This document shows positions 47,537 to 59,286 of a stretch of 64,000 bases of DNA, one piece after another. Below the pieces are notes generated by a model. It was not told the DNA's origin. It worked only from the letters and a program-made list of their open reading frames with translations, and did not search any database. The stretch lies in NCBI GenBank assembly GCA_030549335.1, contig CM060194.1, forward strand, positions 72,018,077 through 72,082,076, read 5' to 3'. The translations under genes and the position numbers were made by a program. The first letter of the stretch is position 1; each line of letters starts with the position of its first letter. Origin of the DNA: Pontederia crassipes. Taxonomy: Eukaryota > Streptophyta > Magnoliopsida > Commelinales > Pontederiaceae.

Positions 47537-50500
47537 TAGCTACAACACCAGTACCCTTACCTTCTAACTTTCATTTTAACACATTTATTCTATCTTATAA
47601 ATTCATTAACATGATGGTCCATGTTTTTTAAGCTTCTATGTTGGCTAAATTAATATGTTAGTATTTTCTCTTATAGCTTATCTTATCTCACATAATAACA
47701 TGAAGTATAGTTTATCAAAGGGACTTAAGCATACTAATAAGTGTACCAATATTAAAAGATGTAACATATTTGAATAACCAAGTCTCACATTTACCATAAA
47801 CACAAGGAACAAAAGCATCGCAAAAATAAAAAAACAACATGACCAAACAGAATCTAGCCATTTACCATAAATATTATATGGGCATGCGATGTCTCTAAAG
47901 ACACTCTTTGTGTTGGGTTAACATGACTTGTGCCCATATGATCACGTGATTACCTCATGATCACGATCATGGCTTTGGTCTGTCTCAATTTCATTTCCCA
48001 TTGGCAACTTCATGGTCATGATCAAGGTTCTAAGTCCCCCTTGTGACTTGTAAATTAGAAATTCATGACTTGAACAATCATGGTGCCATGTAACAACATA
48101 AATTCCATAAACAAATCATCAATATCGTATAAATATCATAGAAAAAAAGACTAGCAAAATCACAACAACATGGGTCTATTTTATTCATTAAAGATGATAT
48201 TGAAAACAAGTACCAACTATTGATTTAAACACGAATGCCAGGACATGCATGTTTACCATATGGGCCTATGCTAATTGTGATGTTCGAATAAACATGCATG
48301 TTTATCATATAATATCATACGATAAAATGAATGGATCAACAAATATTAATAAATGACACATAAGCATGAATAAACAATAATCATCCAAGACATCATATTA
48401 AGCATATACAACTCATGTTATCAACTAACAATTTAATCCTTGGTTGTAGTAAAATGTTCAGTTCCAAAGAAATAATGCAGTGCAATAATGAAGATTGATG
48501 AACAACCATCCAAACATCTTAGTCCAATCAAGTCATATATATTCGTTCAAAATATACAGTACCAACGAGTTTAAAAAGTCGACGAAGACACATAATTGTG
48601 AAGCTAAACGAGTTGAATCGCCCAAAATTTAAAATGGAGATCCAAAACTTATAAATTAATGAGTCCAAATTCAAGGATACTGGTAGTGTTACTTACATAC
48701 ATACTATGCATACCAGTAGTATTACTTACATACTATTAAGTTTAATAATAATTGTTACATAAGATACTATTTACCAGTCTTAATGTCTTATAATAAGTAT
48801 TAGTTCAACTATTACATGTACTTATTATTAATTATTAATAACAAGAGTAATAACGGTGGCCCAATCAGATTTGAGCCAGACTCATTTGTCCACAACTAGG
48901 CGATAACTCCATATGCAATGTTCTCAAACATCATACAAAACAAAAAGAAAAACAGGAAAATAGGCGATAACTCGATATGCCATGTTCTCAAACATCATAT
49001 AAAATATAAAAAAATAATAATAAAGAAGACCTAGTCAGTTAGTCACCAAGACTAGTGTCAAAGCGATATAGTACATCTTATATACGCAATCTTTTTGGCG
49101 GTTGCTTTTTGTGTCATCTTCGTTGACCTACTGCATCTTTGTCCACAATGCGGTCCAACTATATAAAAAGAATTCGCACCCTATCCTTGATCTCGTCTAG
49201 ATATTCCGACTCAAAATCGCTTGCTTAAGTAATTCACCCAATAGACACAGACTTGATCACCATGGGAGGTTCTGAAATGTCATCGGACACAGCACATAAA
49301 AGGGTTTTGGTTTTCCTGGAAAACAGCAATTATTTTATAATCGACATCATCACGAGTGTTTGCAAACACTGCAAGCCATTGCATGTGCATTCCACATACG
49401 CCCCCACGAAAAGGTTATCGACAAAAGGTAAAAGGAAGAACGGAATCAAAGTTATTGTTGCACAGTGTCAACTGCGCTGGCCACACATATTGGTCCACTG
49501 GAGACTGTGCATTGTGATTGCCTTTGTGGTGCCAACGTCCTCTAATTACTGGTGCTGCATGGACCGCCCGTCAACTTAGTGATCAATCCTCTCTTCGACC
49601 TTTGCTTCAGTTGAAAGTTGCATCGTGCTCTTTGAACTCTGGACGAAGGTTCCTCTTTGCTTTGCAATCGATTACTGTGTCTTTTGGTATTCAACTCACT
49701 TTGGGGTGTATGTCCTATGAGGTGTCTTAGTGCCCCTTCTCCATGTCCAATTGCCCATCACACACTGATGGAGGAGCCTTAATGGAATGGCCAACTGTGG
49801 CTACCTTTTCTGGACATGCCACTACGGACTCATCATATAATCTCACACGCCCATCTCATGGTGTTTCTGTGTCCCTGACTTTCTATATATATATTGGGAT
49901 ATTTCTTTCTTTACTCCTTGCCTTTAACTTTCAGTATGTTGCTTCTTGAGAGCTGGGGCTCAGGTATGCACGTTTTCCTACTCTTCGTTCGGAAGCTCTT
50001 CATAGTGTGTAAAAGAGCCTTCTTAATTTCTGTCGTTTTGTGTAATGTGGAGCCTCTAATCACGTGTTAAAGGGTAATGCATCACTCCTTAATTACTAGA
50101 TATATCAGATAACTTGAGCTCAAAAGTGCCTGCAACGTCTATGAACCAAATGATGGTTCATTTGTACTTGATGAGATATTTTAATTAATACCGTCTTCTA
50201 GTGCCAAGTACCATCTTGCTCATTATCTTCACCTAGTTAAGTAGTAGTATTATTATCACGTCTATGAACGTAGAAAACCCTTGGTTTTCTATACGAACTT
50301 GTGCCTACATGTTCTCCATTTATTACTTATAATAATCTGCATAAGTAAAGGAAATATTTTTTTTTCTGTCGGAGGCTTGAAGAGTCCTAAGAAAAGAATA
50401 ATCGATCGAATAGGCTTAGGACTTTTTTTTTATCAGATCAACTGCTAAGAAAGTTCTACTGTAAATATTCCATTAACAGGTCGTCTTTTTTTTTCCTGTT

Positions 50501-50621
50501 CTGGTGATTAAACACTGTTCTCCTTTGTTCCATCCTGTGTTTCTGTCTTAATTCTTTGTGTTCCACCGTTATTAAAACATCAATCCAAGTCTTAACTGAG
50601 TGCATGTGCATACACATCTTC
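47534..50621. other. Intergenic region upstream of the subtilase
   Basis: No gene was recognised. A diverged tandem pair of about 60 bp lies at 48898-49010 (TAGGCGATAACTC.ATATGC, then ATGTTCTCAAACATCATA). Frames at 49253-49949 have no recognisable domain. Confidence 0.55.
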
Positions 50622-50631
50622 TATAAATATA
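50622..50631 (+). promoter_or_regulatory. TATA box of the subtilase gene
   Basis: TATAAATATA lies 87 bp upstream of the start codon, a normal plant spacing for a short 5' UTR. Confidence 0.55.
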
Positions 50632-50708
50632 TATGTACTTTGAACACATTGTGTACTAAGAAACCGTTGTAATGTCATAACCCCCTTCACCTCTATGAAA
50701 CAGGTACA

Positions 50709-53006
50709 ATGGCCTCTGCGTTATTCACACTATTGGCGTTAATGCTCCCGGTAATGGTGCAAGCCCTTGTGGACACACAGACCTACATAATTCACATAGA
50801 CATCGCTAAAGTTGCATCCCTGGACAACTTACAAGCTCGAGGTAAGACGTGGGCGGATGTCATGCTCCATTCCTTGTCCGAGCCCCCATTTTTAGTTGCA
50901 GAGCAAGAAGCACCACCAGCCCCTCAGCTGCTCTACGTCTACGACACCGCGCTCTCTGGTTTCTCCGCCAAGCTCTCGGCAAAGCAGGCAGAGTCGCTTC
51001 AACGGATGGATGGCGTCCTCGCTGCGTACCCGGACGTGTTGATCGATTTGCACACCACATACTCCCCCAAGTTCTTAGGCCTCGCAGCTGGTAAAGGCCT
51101 TTGGAGCTCACGAAGCTTGGCTTCTGACGTCATAGTGGGCGTCGTGGACACTGGGATTTGGCCTGAACATGCCAGCTTTACCGACGCCTACATTTCTGGG
51201 GCTGTTCCTGCACGCTGGAAAGGCCAATGCGAGGAGGGCACAAACTTTACTGTCACAAACTGCAACAAGAAGCTGATCGGTGCCCGGGCCTTTTGGAAAG
51301 GTTACGAGGCCCTCGGAGGGGTGATCAATGAGACTGCTCAGCAGTACAGATCGGCGCGAGACTCTGACGGGCATGGCACTCACACGGCTTCAACTGCAGC
51401 TGGAGACGTAGTGGACGGCGCAAACCTCTTTGGCAACGCTAAAGGCTCGGCTAAGGGCATGAGGTACGTTTCAAGGATTGCTGCCTACAAGGCTTGCTGG
51501 AAGAGGGGCTGCGCCAGTTCGGATTTGCTTGCTGCAGTGGATCAAGCGGTGGCGGATGGTGTCGACGTCCTGTCCATGTCCCTTGGCGGGATATCTCGCC
51601 CCTTCTACGCAGACAGTATCTCCATTGCCACCTTTGGAGCAGTCAAGAAAGGGGTGTTTGTCTCATGCTCTGCTGGAAACTCCGGTCCTTTCGAGTCTAC
51701 TGTGAGCAATGTTGGTCCCTGGATCATGACAGTTGCTGCTAGTTACATAGACAGACGATTCCCGACGTCTGTAAAGCTGGGCAACGGACGAGTTTTCGAG
51801 GGTGCGTCTCTCTATTTGGGAAGTCCTACAAAACTGCTGCCGGTAGTCTACGGCGAGACGGCTGGCAATGTCAGCAATGGTGCGCGGCAGTGCTTACCGG
51901 GCTCCCTCTCAGCAAAGCTCGTCAAGGGAAAGATGGTCCTCTGCGATCGGGGCGCCTCCGGCCGAACGCAGAAGGGCGAAGAAGTGAAGCTTGCGGGAGG
52001 CGCCGCCATGCTGCTTCTGAACACCGAAGAACAAGGGGAAGAGCTCTTCGCCGACGCGCACGTCTTGCCCGCTTCAGCATTAGGTACCAGGGCAGCAATT
52101 GCCATAAAAAACTACTTCAATTCATCGAAAGCGCCGGAAGCCTCCATCACATTCCTCGGCACTACCTACGGCGAACCTGCACCGTTGATGGCCTCGTTCT
52201 CGTCGAGAGGGCCGAGTTTGATCGCCCCGGACATCATAAAACCCGACGTCACCGCGCCCGGCATGAGCGTACTTGCAGCATGGCCGCCTACGCTGAGTCC
52301 CTCCTCGCTCCAAAGTGATCCAAGAAGGGTCGACTTCAACATAGTCTCCGGCACCTCTATGTCCTGCCCGCACGTCGCCGGACTCGCGGCGCTTCTCAAA
52401 GCAGCGCACCCGGACTGGTCCGCAGCTGCGATAAAGTCTGCCCTGATGACCACTGCGTACATTGTCGACAATCGGAACGGCACCATCGTCGACGTGAGTT
52501 CCGGATCGCCGGCGACGCCATTTACGTTCGGATCGGGACACGTCGACCCGGAGAGAGCCTCGAACCCGGGCCTCGTCTATGACATTGCGCCCGAGGACTA
52601 CTTGAAGTACTTGTGCGGCTTAAAGTATACGTCCGCGCAGGTGACGGCCTTCGCCAAAACAAATTACACATGCAGCAAAGGGACGGCCATCCGGCCGGGG
52701 AATCTGAACTATCCGTCGTTCTCTGTGGTGTTCGATAGCCTGAAGAGGAATGGGAAAGTGACGCAGGCGAGGACTGTGACCAATGTGGCACAGGGAGGGT
52801 GCAGGTACGCTGTCAGCGTGCGCGAGCCCCGGAACGTTCAGGTGACGGTGAAGCCCAAGGTGCTGGCGTTCAGCAAGACAGGGCAGGCGCTGAGCTATAA
52901 GGTGAAGTTTTCGGGGGTGCCAGGAAACGACTCGGCATTTGGCGAGCTCGTTTGGGCGTGCGGCAGCTTCTCTGTTAGGAGTCCAATAGCTGTGACTTGG
53001 CAATGA
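50709..53006 (+). CDS. SBT1.1: Subtilisin-like serine protease, SBT1.1-like
   Basis: One intronless frame gives 765 residues. It starts with a signal peptide (about 1-20) and an I9 inhibitory propeptide (to about residue 115), followed by mature-type TTYSPKFLGL. The catalytic triad is complete: Asp147 in VVDTGIWPEH, His222 in DGHGTHTAS, Ser550 in GTSMSCPHVAG, with oxyanion Asn324 in SAGNSGP. A protease-associated domain is inserted near residues 365-480. The C-terminal fibronectin-like domain holds NLNYPSF and TVTNVA and ends RSPIAVTWQ. Motifs such as YKACW, GCASSDLLAA and SLGGISRPFY agree closely with Arabidopsis SBT1.1, a secreted protease implicated in phytosulfokine precursor processing; that substrate is not shown here. 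Codon use is GC-rich. A TATA box lies 87 bp upstream. Confidence 0.94.
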   Translation: MASALFTLLALMLPVMVQALVDTQTYIIHIDIAKVASLDNLQARGKTWADVMLHSLSEPPFLVAEQEAPPAPQLLYVYDTALSGFSAKLSAKQAESLQRMDGVLAAYPDVLIDLHTTYSPKFLGLAAGKGLWSSRSLASDVIVGVVDTGIWPEHASFTDAYISGAVPARWKGQCEEGTNFTVTNCNKKLIGARAFWKGYEALGGVINETAQQYRSARDSDGHGTHTASTAAGDVVDGANLFGNAKGSAKGMRYVSRIAAYKACWKRGCASSDLLAAVDQAVADGVDVLSMSLGGISRPFYADSISIATFGAVKKGVFVSCSAGNSGPFESTVSNVGPWIMTVAASYIDRRFPTSVKLGNGRVFEGASLYLGSPTKLLPVVYGETAGNVSNGARQCLPGSLSAKLVKGKMVLCDRGASGRTQKGEEVKLAGGAAMLLLNTEEQGEELFADAHVLPASALGTRAAIAIKNYFNSSKAPEASITFLGTTYGEPAPLMASFSSRGPSLIAPDIIKPDVTAPGMSVLAAWPPTLSPSSLQSDPRRVDFNIVSGTSMSCPHVAGLAALLKAAHPDWSAAAIKSALMTTAYIVDNRNGTIVDVSSGSPATPFTFGSGHVDPERASNPGLVYDIAPEDYLKYLCGLKYTSAQVTAFAKTNYTCSKGTAIRPGNLNYPSFSVVFDSLKRNGKVTQARTVTNVAQGGCRYAVSVREPRNVQVTVKPKVLAFSKTGQALSYKVKFSGVPGNDSAFGELVWACGSFSVRSPIAVTWQ

Positions 53007-54376
53007 ACTGATCGAGATTAATCGATTGGGACGTCAACAACAAGTGAACGACAACTTTTAGAAGGCGAGAAAATGAACGCTTGACCGTTATTAAAATGTG
53101 GTTGACCATCCGCACATATGGGACATCTTTTTTCTTTAATTTACTTGGGCAGCGTTTTCCTTGACATCTTTTTTTTTCCTTTTTCTTGTCGAATGTTTTT
53201 TTTTTCTTTTTTTTTAGAAAAATGAAACCATTTCAAGCTACAAATTGGACTGTTTAAACCGTTAAAACTTCAATTTTCTTTTGGGATTGGCCATTTGAGC
53301 AAGGTTTTTTTTCCTTCTTCTAGGGGGATATTTTGTTCTTTAAGCTGATAGCACTTTTAATCAATAATCTAAACTTAAAAATATTTTATTTATTTATTTA
53401 TTGAGTAGTCAATGTCCTGCACGGCCAAATCCTTTTGGAAGGGATATCCAATTTAATTTATACTTTAGTTTCGTATTTTCCCTTTAAAATATTACATGAA
53501 TAAAATATAAAGTAATGGAAGAATGGAAAGGGTTGAAATGGTGGACGGTAGAAACTTGAAGAAAAATTTATAGATAATTTAGAAGAGGGACTCATGGAAG
53601 AAATTAAAAGAGAGAAAAAAGAACAGGAACTATCTAGCGGAGAAACACAATACTAATTATTATGTAACATTCTTAAAACTTGCTTTTCATAATTTGATTA
53701 TCCAAATGCAAGAAAAATCTCATATTTGTAATCATTCATGAATAATTTAATGTAATTTTCATATTTACATTCATTTACGTACACACTTTAATATTTAATA
53801 TTATATATTCTTTCATACACTTCTAGTATTTTAATTCATGGCACTCTTTAAAGCACAAAATTGTTTTTGTGGGATAATCGTACCATCAGCTTCTTGTGGG
53901 TTTTATTACATCTATTTTTTAGAGGTTCAATTAAGAGAGAGAGAAAAAGAGAGAGGGAGGGAGGGAGAGAGAGAGAGGGGGAGAGATATAGAACATGACG
54001 ACGACAACAGAAGGCAGAGAGATTGAGTGCATGAGATATAACACTAAAAAAATTATTATCATGCGCATCCAACCCCATCATCCTATGAGTTAAATACTTT
54101 ACTCTTCAAAAGAGAGGACTTCCGGACGTGCAGATCAAAGATTGTTCATGAAAAATATATGACAACTCAATATAACAAAAAGTGTCAAACAAAATTATTG
54201 CATCGTGATATAAAAAAGTTAAACAAAAATTTTATTCTAATCTCATTGAATATCCTATTGATATAACACATTGAAACATAATATAAAGACAAGATATTTA
54301 AAAAGTAATCGAAGCAAAATAGAGAATTGCCTAGATTTGTAAAATAAATACAACAAAAGAATAAATTAATGCCTTG
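53007..54376. other. Intergenic, subtilase 3' flank
   Basis: AT-rich DNA with a GA-rich purine tract at about 53934-53990 (GAGAGA, GGGAGGGAGG). No gene was recognised. Confidence 0.6.
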
Positions 54377-54379
54377 TAC

Positions 54380-56296
54380 CACTACAAGAATTATTAACCT
54401 TCGTGAAACGTCATCAAAGAGTAACGTCAACAAAACTCTTTGATGACATTTATTAAATTTCAGACGTCACTATAATCGAGTCATCTGACATTTAAGCATC
54501 CCTAAATGTCATACAGAGGTGGCATTTTAACGCGACAAAGAATCAATTATAACCTTTTAAAGCTATTTCAAATGTCACAAAAAGATAACTAGACGTTTAA
54601 GCATGGCTAAAAGTTTTACTTCATTAAATGTAGTAAGCGTCCCCAATATGTTAAATTTAGTGATGTTTGATAAAAGTATTTTTTTAGAGAATTACATAAT
54701 TAAAGATATTATTATCAACACTGAAGCTTCAATATAAAGATTAATATATTAATTTTTGAGATTTTATAAACATTATAATTGGTAGATTAAAATATAACAA
54801 GTAAATTAAAATATGACAATTATATAATTTTTATAATTAAAAAATATCGATAATGGAATTAGAAATTTCTCAAACCTTATTAAAGATTTTAAAACTTATG
54901 AGAAAGTTTGATGTCATTCTCATTCTAAAAGATCAAATGTTGCATCCAACGAGTATAAAGAGGATGAAACAAATTCATGCATACAAAAACTTCATTACAT
55001 CAATTAGTTTGGCAAACACCAATATGTCATAACAAATGTGCCTATCTCCCATAATATCTTTTGGCACAATAGCTTTGGGAAACTAATGCTCAATTTTGGA
55101 GTCCCTCTATAGAAAAAAAAGGCTTACATTATTTTTAGTGGAACATAATTACTTGAAAGTAAAATATAATACTACTTTAATTCAACTTCTTTTGCACATA
55201 CTTATTCATAAAATAAATTTGGAACAATACCACAAGGATTAATCTACATGCTTCGCTACATAAGTAATTGATAAAAAGTGAATTTTTGCAGTACCATACA
55301 CCCTGCAAGAGATTATTATGGTTCTTAATTATTGAAGCTCTTTAAAAAATAATTAAAATTGCACTCATAAATTTATATAATACCTATGGAATAAAAATCT
55401 ATTTCTCATAAACTTATATAATACATATGACATGCAGACCAACAAGACACCTCTAATGCAAATGTGCGAGGTTCTTGTAATACTTTAGCTTATTCATAAG
55501 TGTATGCTTGTGACAAGGATACAAAAGCATCACTAGTCACTCAAGAATTGAAGTAATACTTTAGCTTGTTCCTAAGTGAATGATCCTGAATGCCATGTTA
55601 TTCGTCCTCTAAGTCTTATTAAAATACTATGCTAGAGAATGACAAAGATAGATATGAGCTTCACAAAATCATAGTAATATGAGAATGAGAAGAAATTCAA
55701 TAGTAGTGGCACAAAAGAGAGAGAAGGGACAATGATGAGCATATTTATTAGCCAACTGCATAAGAAGAGCACACACAAATAAATACTAGATAAGTAAAAT
55801 CATCATCCAAACATAAATGAAAATTGAAGAGTCAAAGAAGAGGGTATGATATTTCATGCATTTCATTGAACAAAATACAGGCATACAAGATATCTAATTG
55901 CTATAATATGTCGATATCCTTTTATGAAAATAAGTAAAATCATATCTTAAAAAATCACATTAAAAATGCTAGATAAACACAATCAAACAAGGAAGTGTGA
56001 TCCCCAGAAGTAATTGCTCTTGATAATGATTTTCTAGTTGGGAGTCTGGGACTTGATCCCTATTATCACGAGGTGCGGTTGGAACATTTTGTCAAGCATT
56101 TTGCATGCAAGAAACACTTTAAACATGAAAGATTATGAAAATGTAAAAACCTCCAATAATTAAGGCATGATATCACATAAACATCACCTATTCTATTAGT
56201 TCAGTGACATTTGCATTAACGTCACAAAATGTGAAATTATATTTGGGGACATGTAGAAAAATTCAGATGTCCCTTAATATCATAATTCTTGTAGTG
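54380..56296. mobile_element. Non-autonomous CACTA-like element, 1.9 kb
   Basis: It starts CACTACAAGAATTATTAA and ends TCATAATTCTTGTAGTG, near-perfect CACTA terminal inverted repeats. Short GACGTCA/TGACATTT-like subterminal motifs occur at both ends. Flanking triplets are TAC and TAT, so the 3-bp duplication has one mismatch. The interior is AT-rich without a long frame. Its subterminal motifs differ from the CGACGG type at 45965-47533, so it belongs to another subfamily. Confidence 0.75.
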
Positions 56297-56477
56297 TATA
56301 TTACATTTGCTTCTACACACTCAATTGAAGTAGCTTATTATTAATAATGTTCTAACCTCACATGTTGCACTAGACATCTTATGCAATTTAAATACAAATA
56401 TTAAATATGAAATTCATCTTGTATTTTCAACCTTTTGCAAATTACTTATTTGATTAAGTCTCCTTCCAATTTGAAAG

Positions 56478-58121
56478 TCATCTATAGAAAGTAAAAAATA
56501 ATATTTGCAACTTGGACACAATTTTCAATTGATCATTGTGCTTGCATGAGATATCAACTATATTACAAATATAACTTAAGTTCACAAAGAAATTATGAAT
56601 AATTATTACATCTTTTGAATAATCATGTAATGAACATAATAAACATAATGGCACGTAATGAACATAAAAAATAACGGCTTGAAGAAATTGAGACCTTGAT
56701 AAATAAGAACTTTCCTCTTCAAATTTATGTTTAGCTTCTATATTTGAGAGAGTCAAAGTAACCTTCACACTATCCTTAGTAAAGAAAGTATACTTGAAGT
56801 CATCATAAATAACATTGTGATCATATAACCAAGAACAATCAAGAAATAAATGACAAGCATCCATAGGAAACACTTCATATAATATTTCATCCTTATCTCG
56901 ATGGCCAATAGAAAATTGAGTAAGGCAATGTTTATGAACATCATTACCTTTCTGAAGCCAAGAAAGTTTATAAGGGTCTGGATGTTTCTCCAATTTGAGC
57001 TCCAATTTTTCCACCAAAGTTTTTGAGACAACATTTTCACCACTCCGGCTATCAATAATGATGGTGCATATCTTTTCATGTGAAGCACGTTGAGTATGAA
57101 AGATATTGTGATGAAACCATGTTTCATCTTCGGCATGTGATGATTTTGAGAGGTGTTTAATGATTAAAGCCTCTCCTTCATCATTATAAGTAATCTCCTC
57201 TTGTTCATTGTCCTCCTCTTCATCAGGATATATGTCAAATATAGGTTTATCTTCAACTTCTTCAACAAGAGAGATAACCCTTTGATTTGAACAGTCAGAA
57301 GCGATATGACCAAATCCTCGACATTTAAAACATCGTTTAGAGGCATGATTTGAAACAATGCGATGATTACCTTCTTGTGTCGGAGCGCTCTTAGCAGAAA
57401 TCATTTTGTTAGATGGCGATGGAGACTTGATGGTTGGAGTACTTCCTCGGTTAAAGCCTCCTTCTTTTCCAAAGAGTTTACGACAACCTTTCTCCTCAGA
57501 TCGAAGACCGTCAAGATATCGAGCGATAGTTTGCTCTTTAGGTTTTTGTTTGAAGTTGTAAAAGCTAGAGAAGGAAATTTGTTTGTAGTTGACGAGAAGG
57601 AATTTCTTTTTTAGCTCCCTTTTCATCTTTTCCCATGTCATGATTTTTTGCTTTCCTTCACGCTTTCTTTGTCTCTTTAGATTCTCCCATCATATCAAAG
57701 CATGTTTCTTCAGTTTGATGGCAATAAGTTTGACATTCTTATCTTCTGGAATGATTTTATAGTCGAAAATCCATTCGATTGTCGCAAGCCAGTCGATGAA
57801 GTTTTCTAGATGTAGTTTACCTTCAAAGTCAGGGATGTCAACTTTGACGCCATAGTTACCATGTTGACGTCATTGGTTGAGATGTAAAGAACCCCTCCTA
57901 GTAGATGAATCACCATCATCTTCATGGAACGGATTGAAATCCTCTTCATCATCAACTTGCGAATCATGACATTACTCGTCACGATTTGCAACATGGATAA
58001 CTTCAAGATGTTGTTGGAGTTATTGCACTTGCCTTCCCAACTCGTCCATCTCGATATCACAAAGATCACGCTCATTGTTGCCCATGTTGACGTTCGAACC
58101 ACGTCGACTACGACCAGCCAT
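56478..58121 (-). pseudogene. Broken Ty3/gypsy gag-protease
   Basis: The gag reading frame begins at ATG 58121, directly after the LTR and primer site, and is interrupted by stops and frame changes between about 58020 and 57650. A 387-residue frame (57641-56478) keeps the capsid C-terminal part, a zinc knuckle CFKCRGFGHIASDC (CX2CX4HX4C) and a retropepsin-like region with LVEKLELKLEKHPDPYKLSW. The usual protease motif around IIDGGS is read here as IIDSRSGENVVS, so the active site is altered. Reverse transcriptase, RNase H and integrase are absent. It is an inactive fragment of a retrotransposon. Confidence 0.85.
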
Positions 58122-58134
58122 GGAAAGAACCGGA

Positions 58135-58146
58135 GCTCTGATACCA
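58135..58146 (-). other. Primer binding site (tRNA-iMet) of the gypsy element
   Basis: On the minus strand it reads TGGTATCAGAGC, complementary to the 3' end of plant initiator tRNA-Met. It is separated by two bases from the LTR end, as is usual. Confidence 0.9.
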
Positions 58147-58148
58147 AC

Positions 58149-58739
58149 TGATGGCGGATGAATTAATAGAGGAGAATGAAACCTCCAAAATAACAAAAAA
58201 ATAACTAAGTATATCAAGGAATCCATCAAGACACACGTAAATAAAAGATAGGAATACAACTAAGTATATCAAGGAATCCACTAAGACACACGTAGTCAAA
58301 GATAAGAACTCAAAGTTCATAATTCAATAAAACTTGACATACCATCACACCTTACATTCATCTCTATTTATACTAGTTCTAATTAAATAACATAATAAAT
58401 GAGAGACTCTTCAACTCTCAAGATGTTCCTTCATTTCTCAAGTTAATCTTTCGTTTCTCAAGATGATATTTCACTTTTCAAAATGACACCACTTCTCAAA
58501 ATAATTCTTCACTTTCCAAGATGATTATTCACTTTCCCAAATTGTCTTCTCGATTTTTTCAATATTCTTTAAGTTACATAATGTTTCACCTCTCAATGTA
58601 TCTTCTGCATAATATTAAATGTTCTTTAAACACATGACTCTTTAAAATCTTAACAACCTTTTATGACATTTAATGTCTTCTTTTTAAAATTCTAAAAGAT
58701 CTCAATATCACTTCATCTTCACCCATTTAATCTCCATCA
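58149..58739 (-). repeat. 5' LTR of the gypsy fragment
   Basis: The 591-bp block begins TGATGG and ends CCATCA (6-bp inverted ends with TG...CA) and sits next to the primer binding site. Two near-identical stretches (AAGTATATCAAGGAATCCA at about 58206 and 58262) make an internal duplication. No second LTR was found in the window, so the element is truncated on its 3' side. Confidence 0.8.
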
Positions 58740-58805
58740 AACTATCTTGTTGGTTAGCATAAAAAAAATTATGTTGAATTGTTCAAATCTTTATTTTTTA
58801 AATAT

Positions 58806-58837
<32 letters not shown>

Positions 58838-59286
58838 GACACTATATTTTTTAATTTATTTAGTATATCGCTTTAAGCCTTTAAATCTCTTGAGCCAGCT
58901 CTGAACATATACATATAATATTTGTATGAATAAACAGTTTAATAATACTGTCGAAATTTAGTTAACATAAATCATAAATATCTACTTTATAAATCATATA
59001 AATATATTTCAATATTTGTGCTATCCATCCATTTATCATGGTCAGATTCTATTGTTTGAAAAAAAAAAAAAATCAATCGTTATATCATCAATCGAACGGA
59101 TAGCATAACTATTTTTTTTCATATGTAGGATTATACTACACGATGTTAATAAATTTCGGTTCACAAGTATACTCTTCTTTCCAATGCGACGAATTAATTA
59201 GGAGAATAGTTCTGTTAATACACTTTTCCAATCTCCAAATGTGATAATTATCGGTTTTTCATGTGACAATATGGCAGGCAACATTA
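58740..59286. other. AT-rich spacer with (TA)n run
   Basis: A TATATA-rich stretch lies at about 58801-58838. The rest is the 3' flank of the GMC oxidoreductase gene. No gene was seen. Confidence 0.7.

Noticed and set aside
49253-49949. Short frames upstream of the subtilase
   Set aside because: No recognisable domain, no start context or splice structure, and different frames overlap.
51108-53003. Antisense and out-of-frame ORFs across the subtilase
   Set aside because: They are shadows of the GC-rich 765-residue coding frame.
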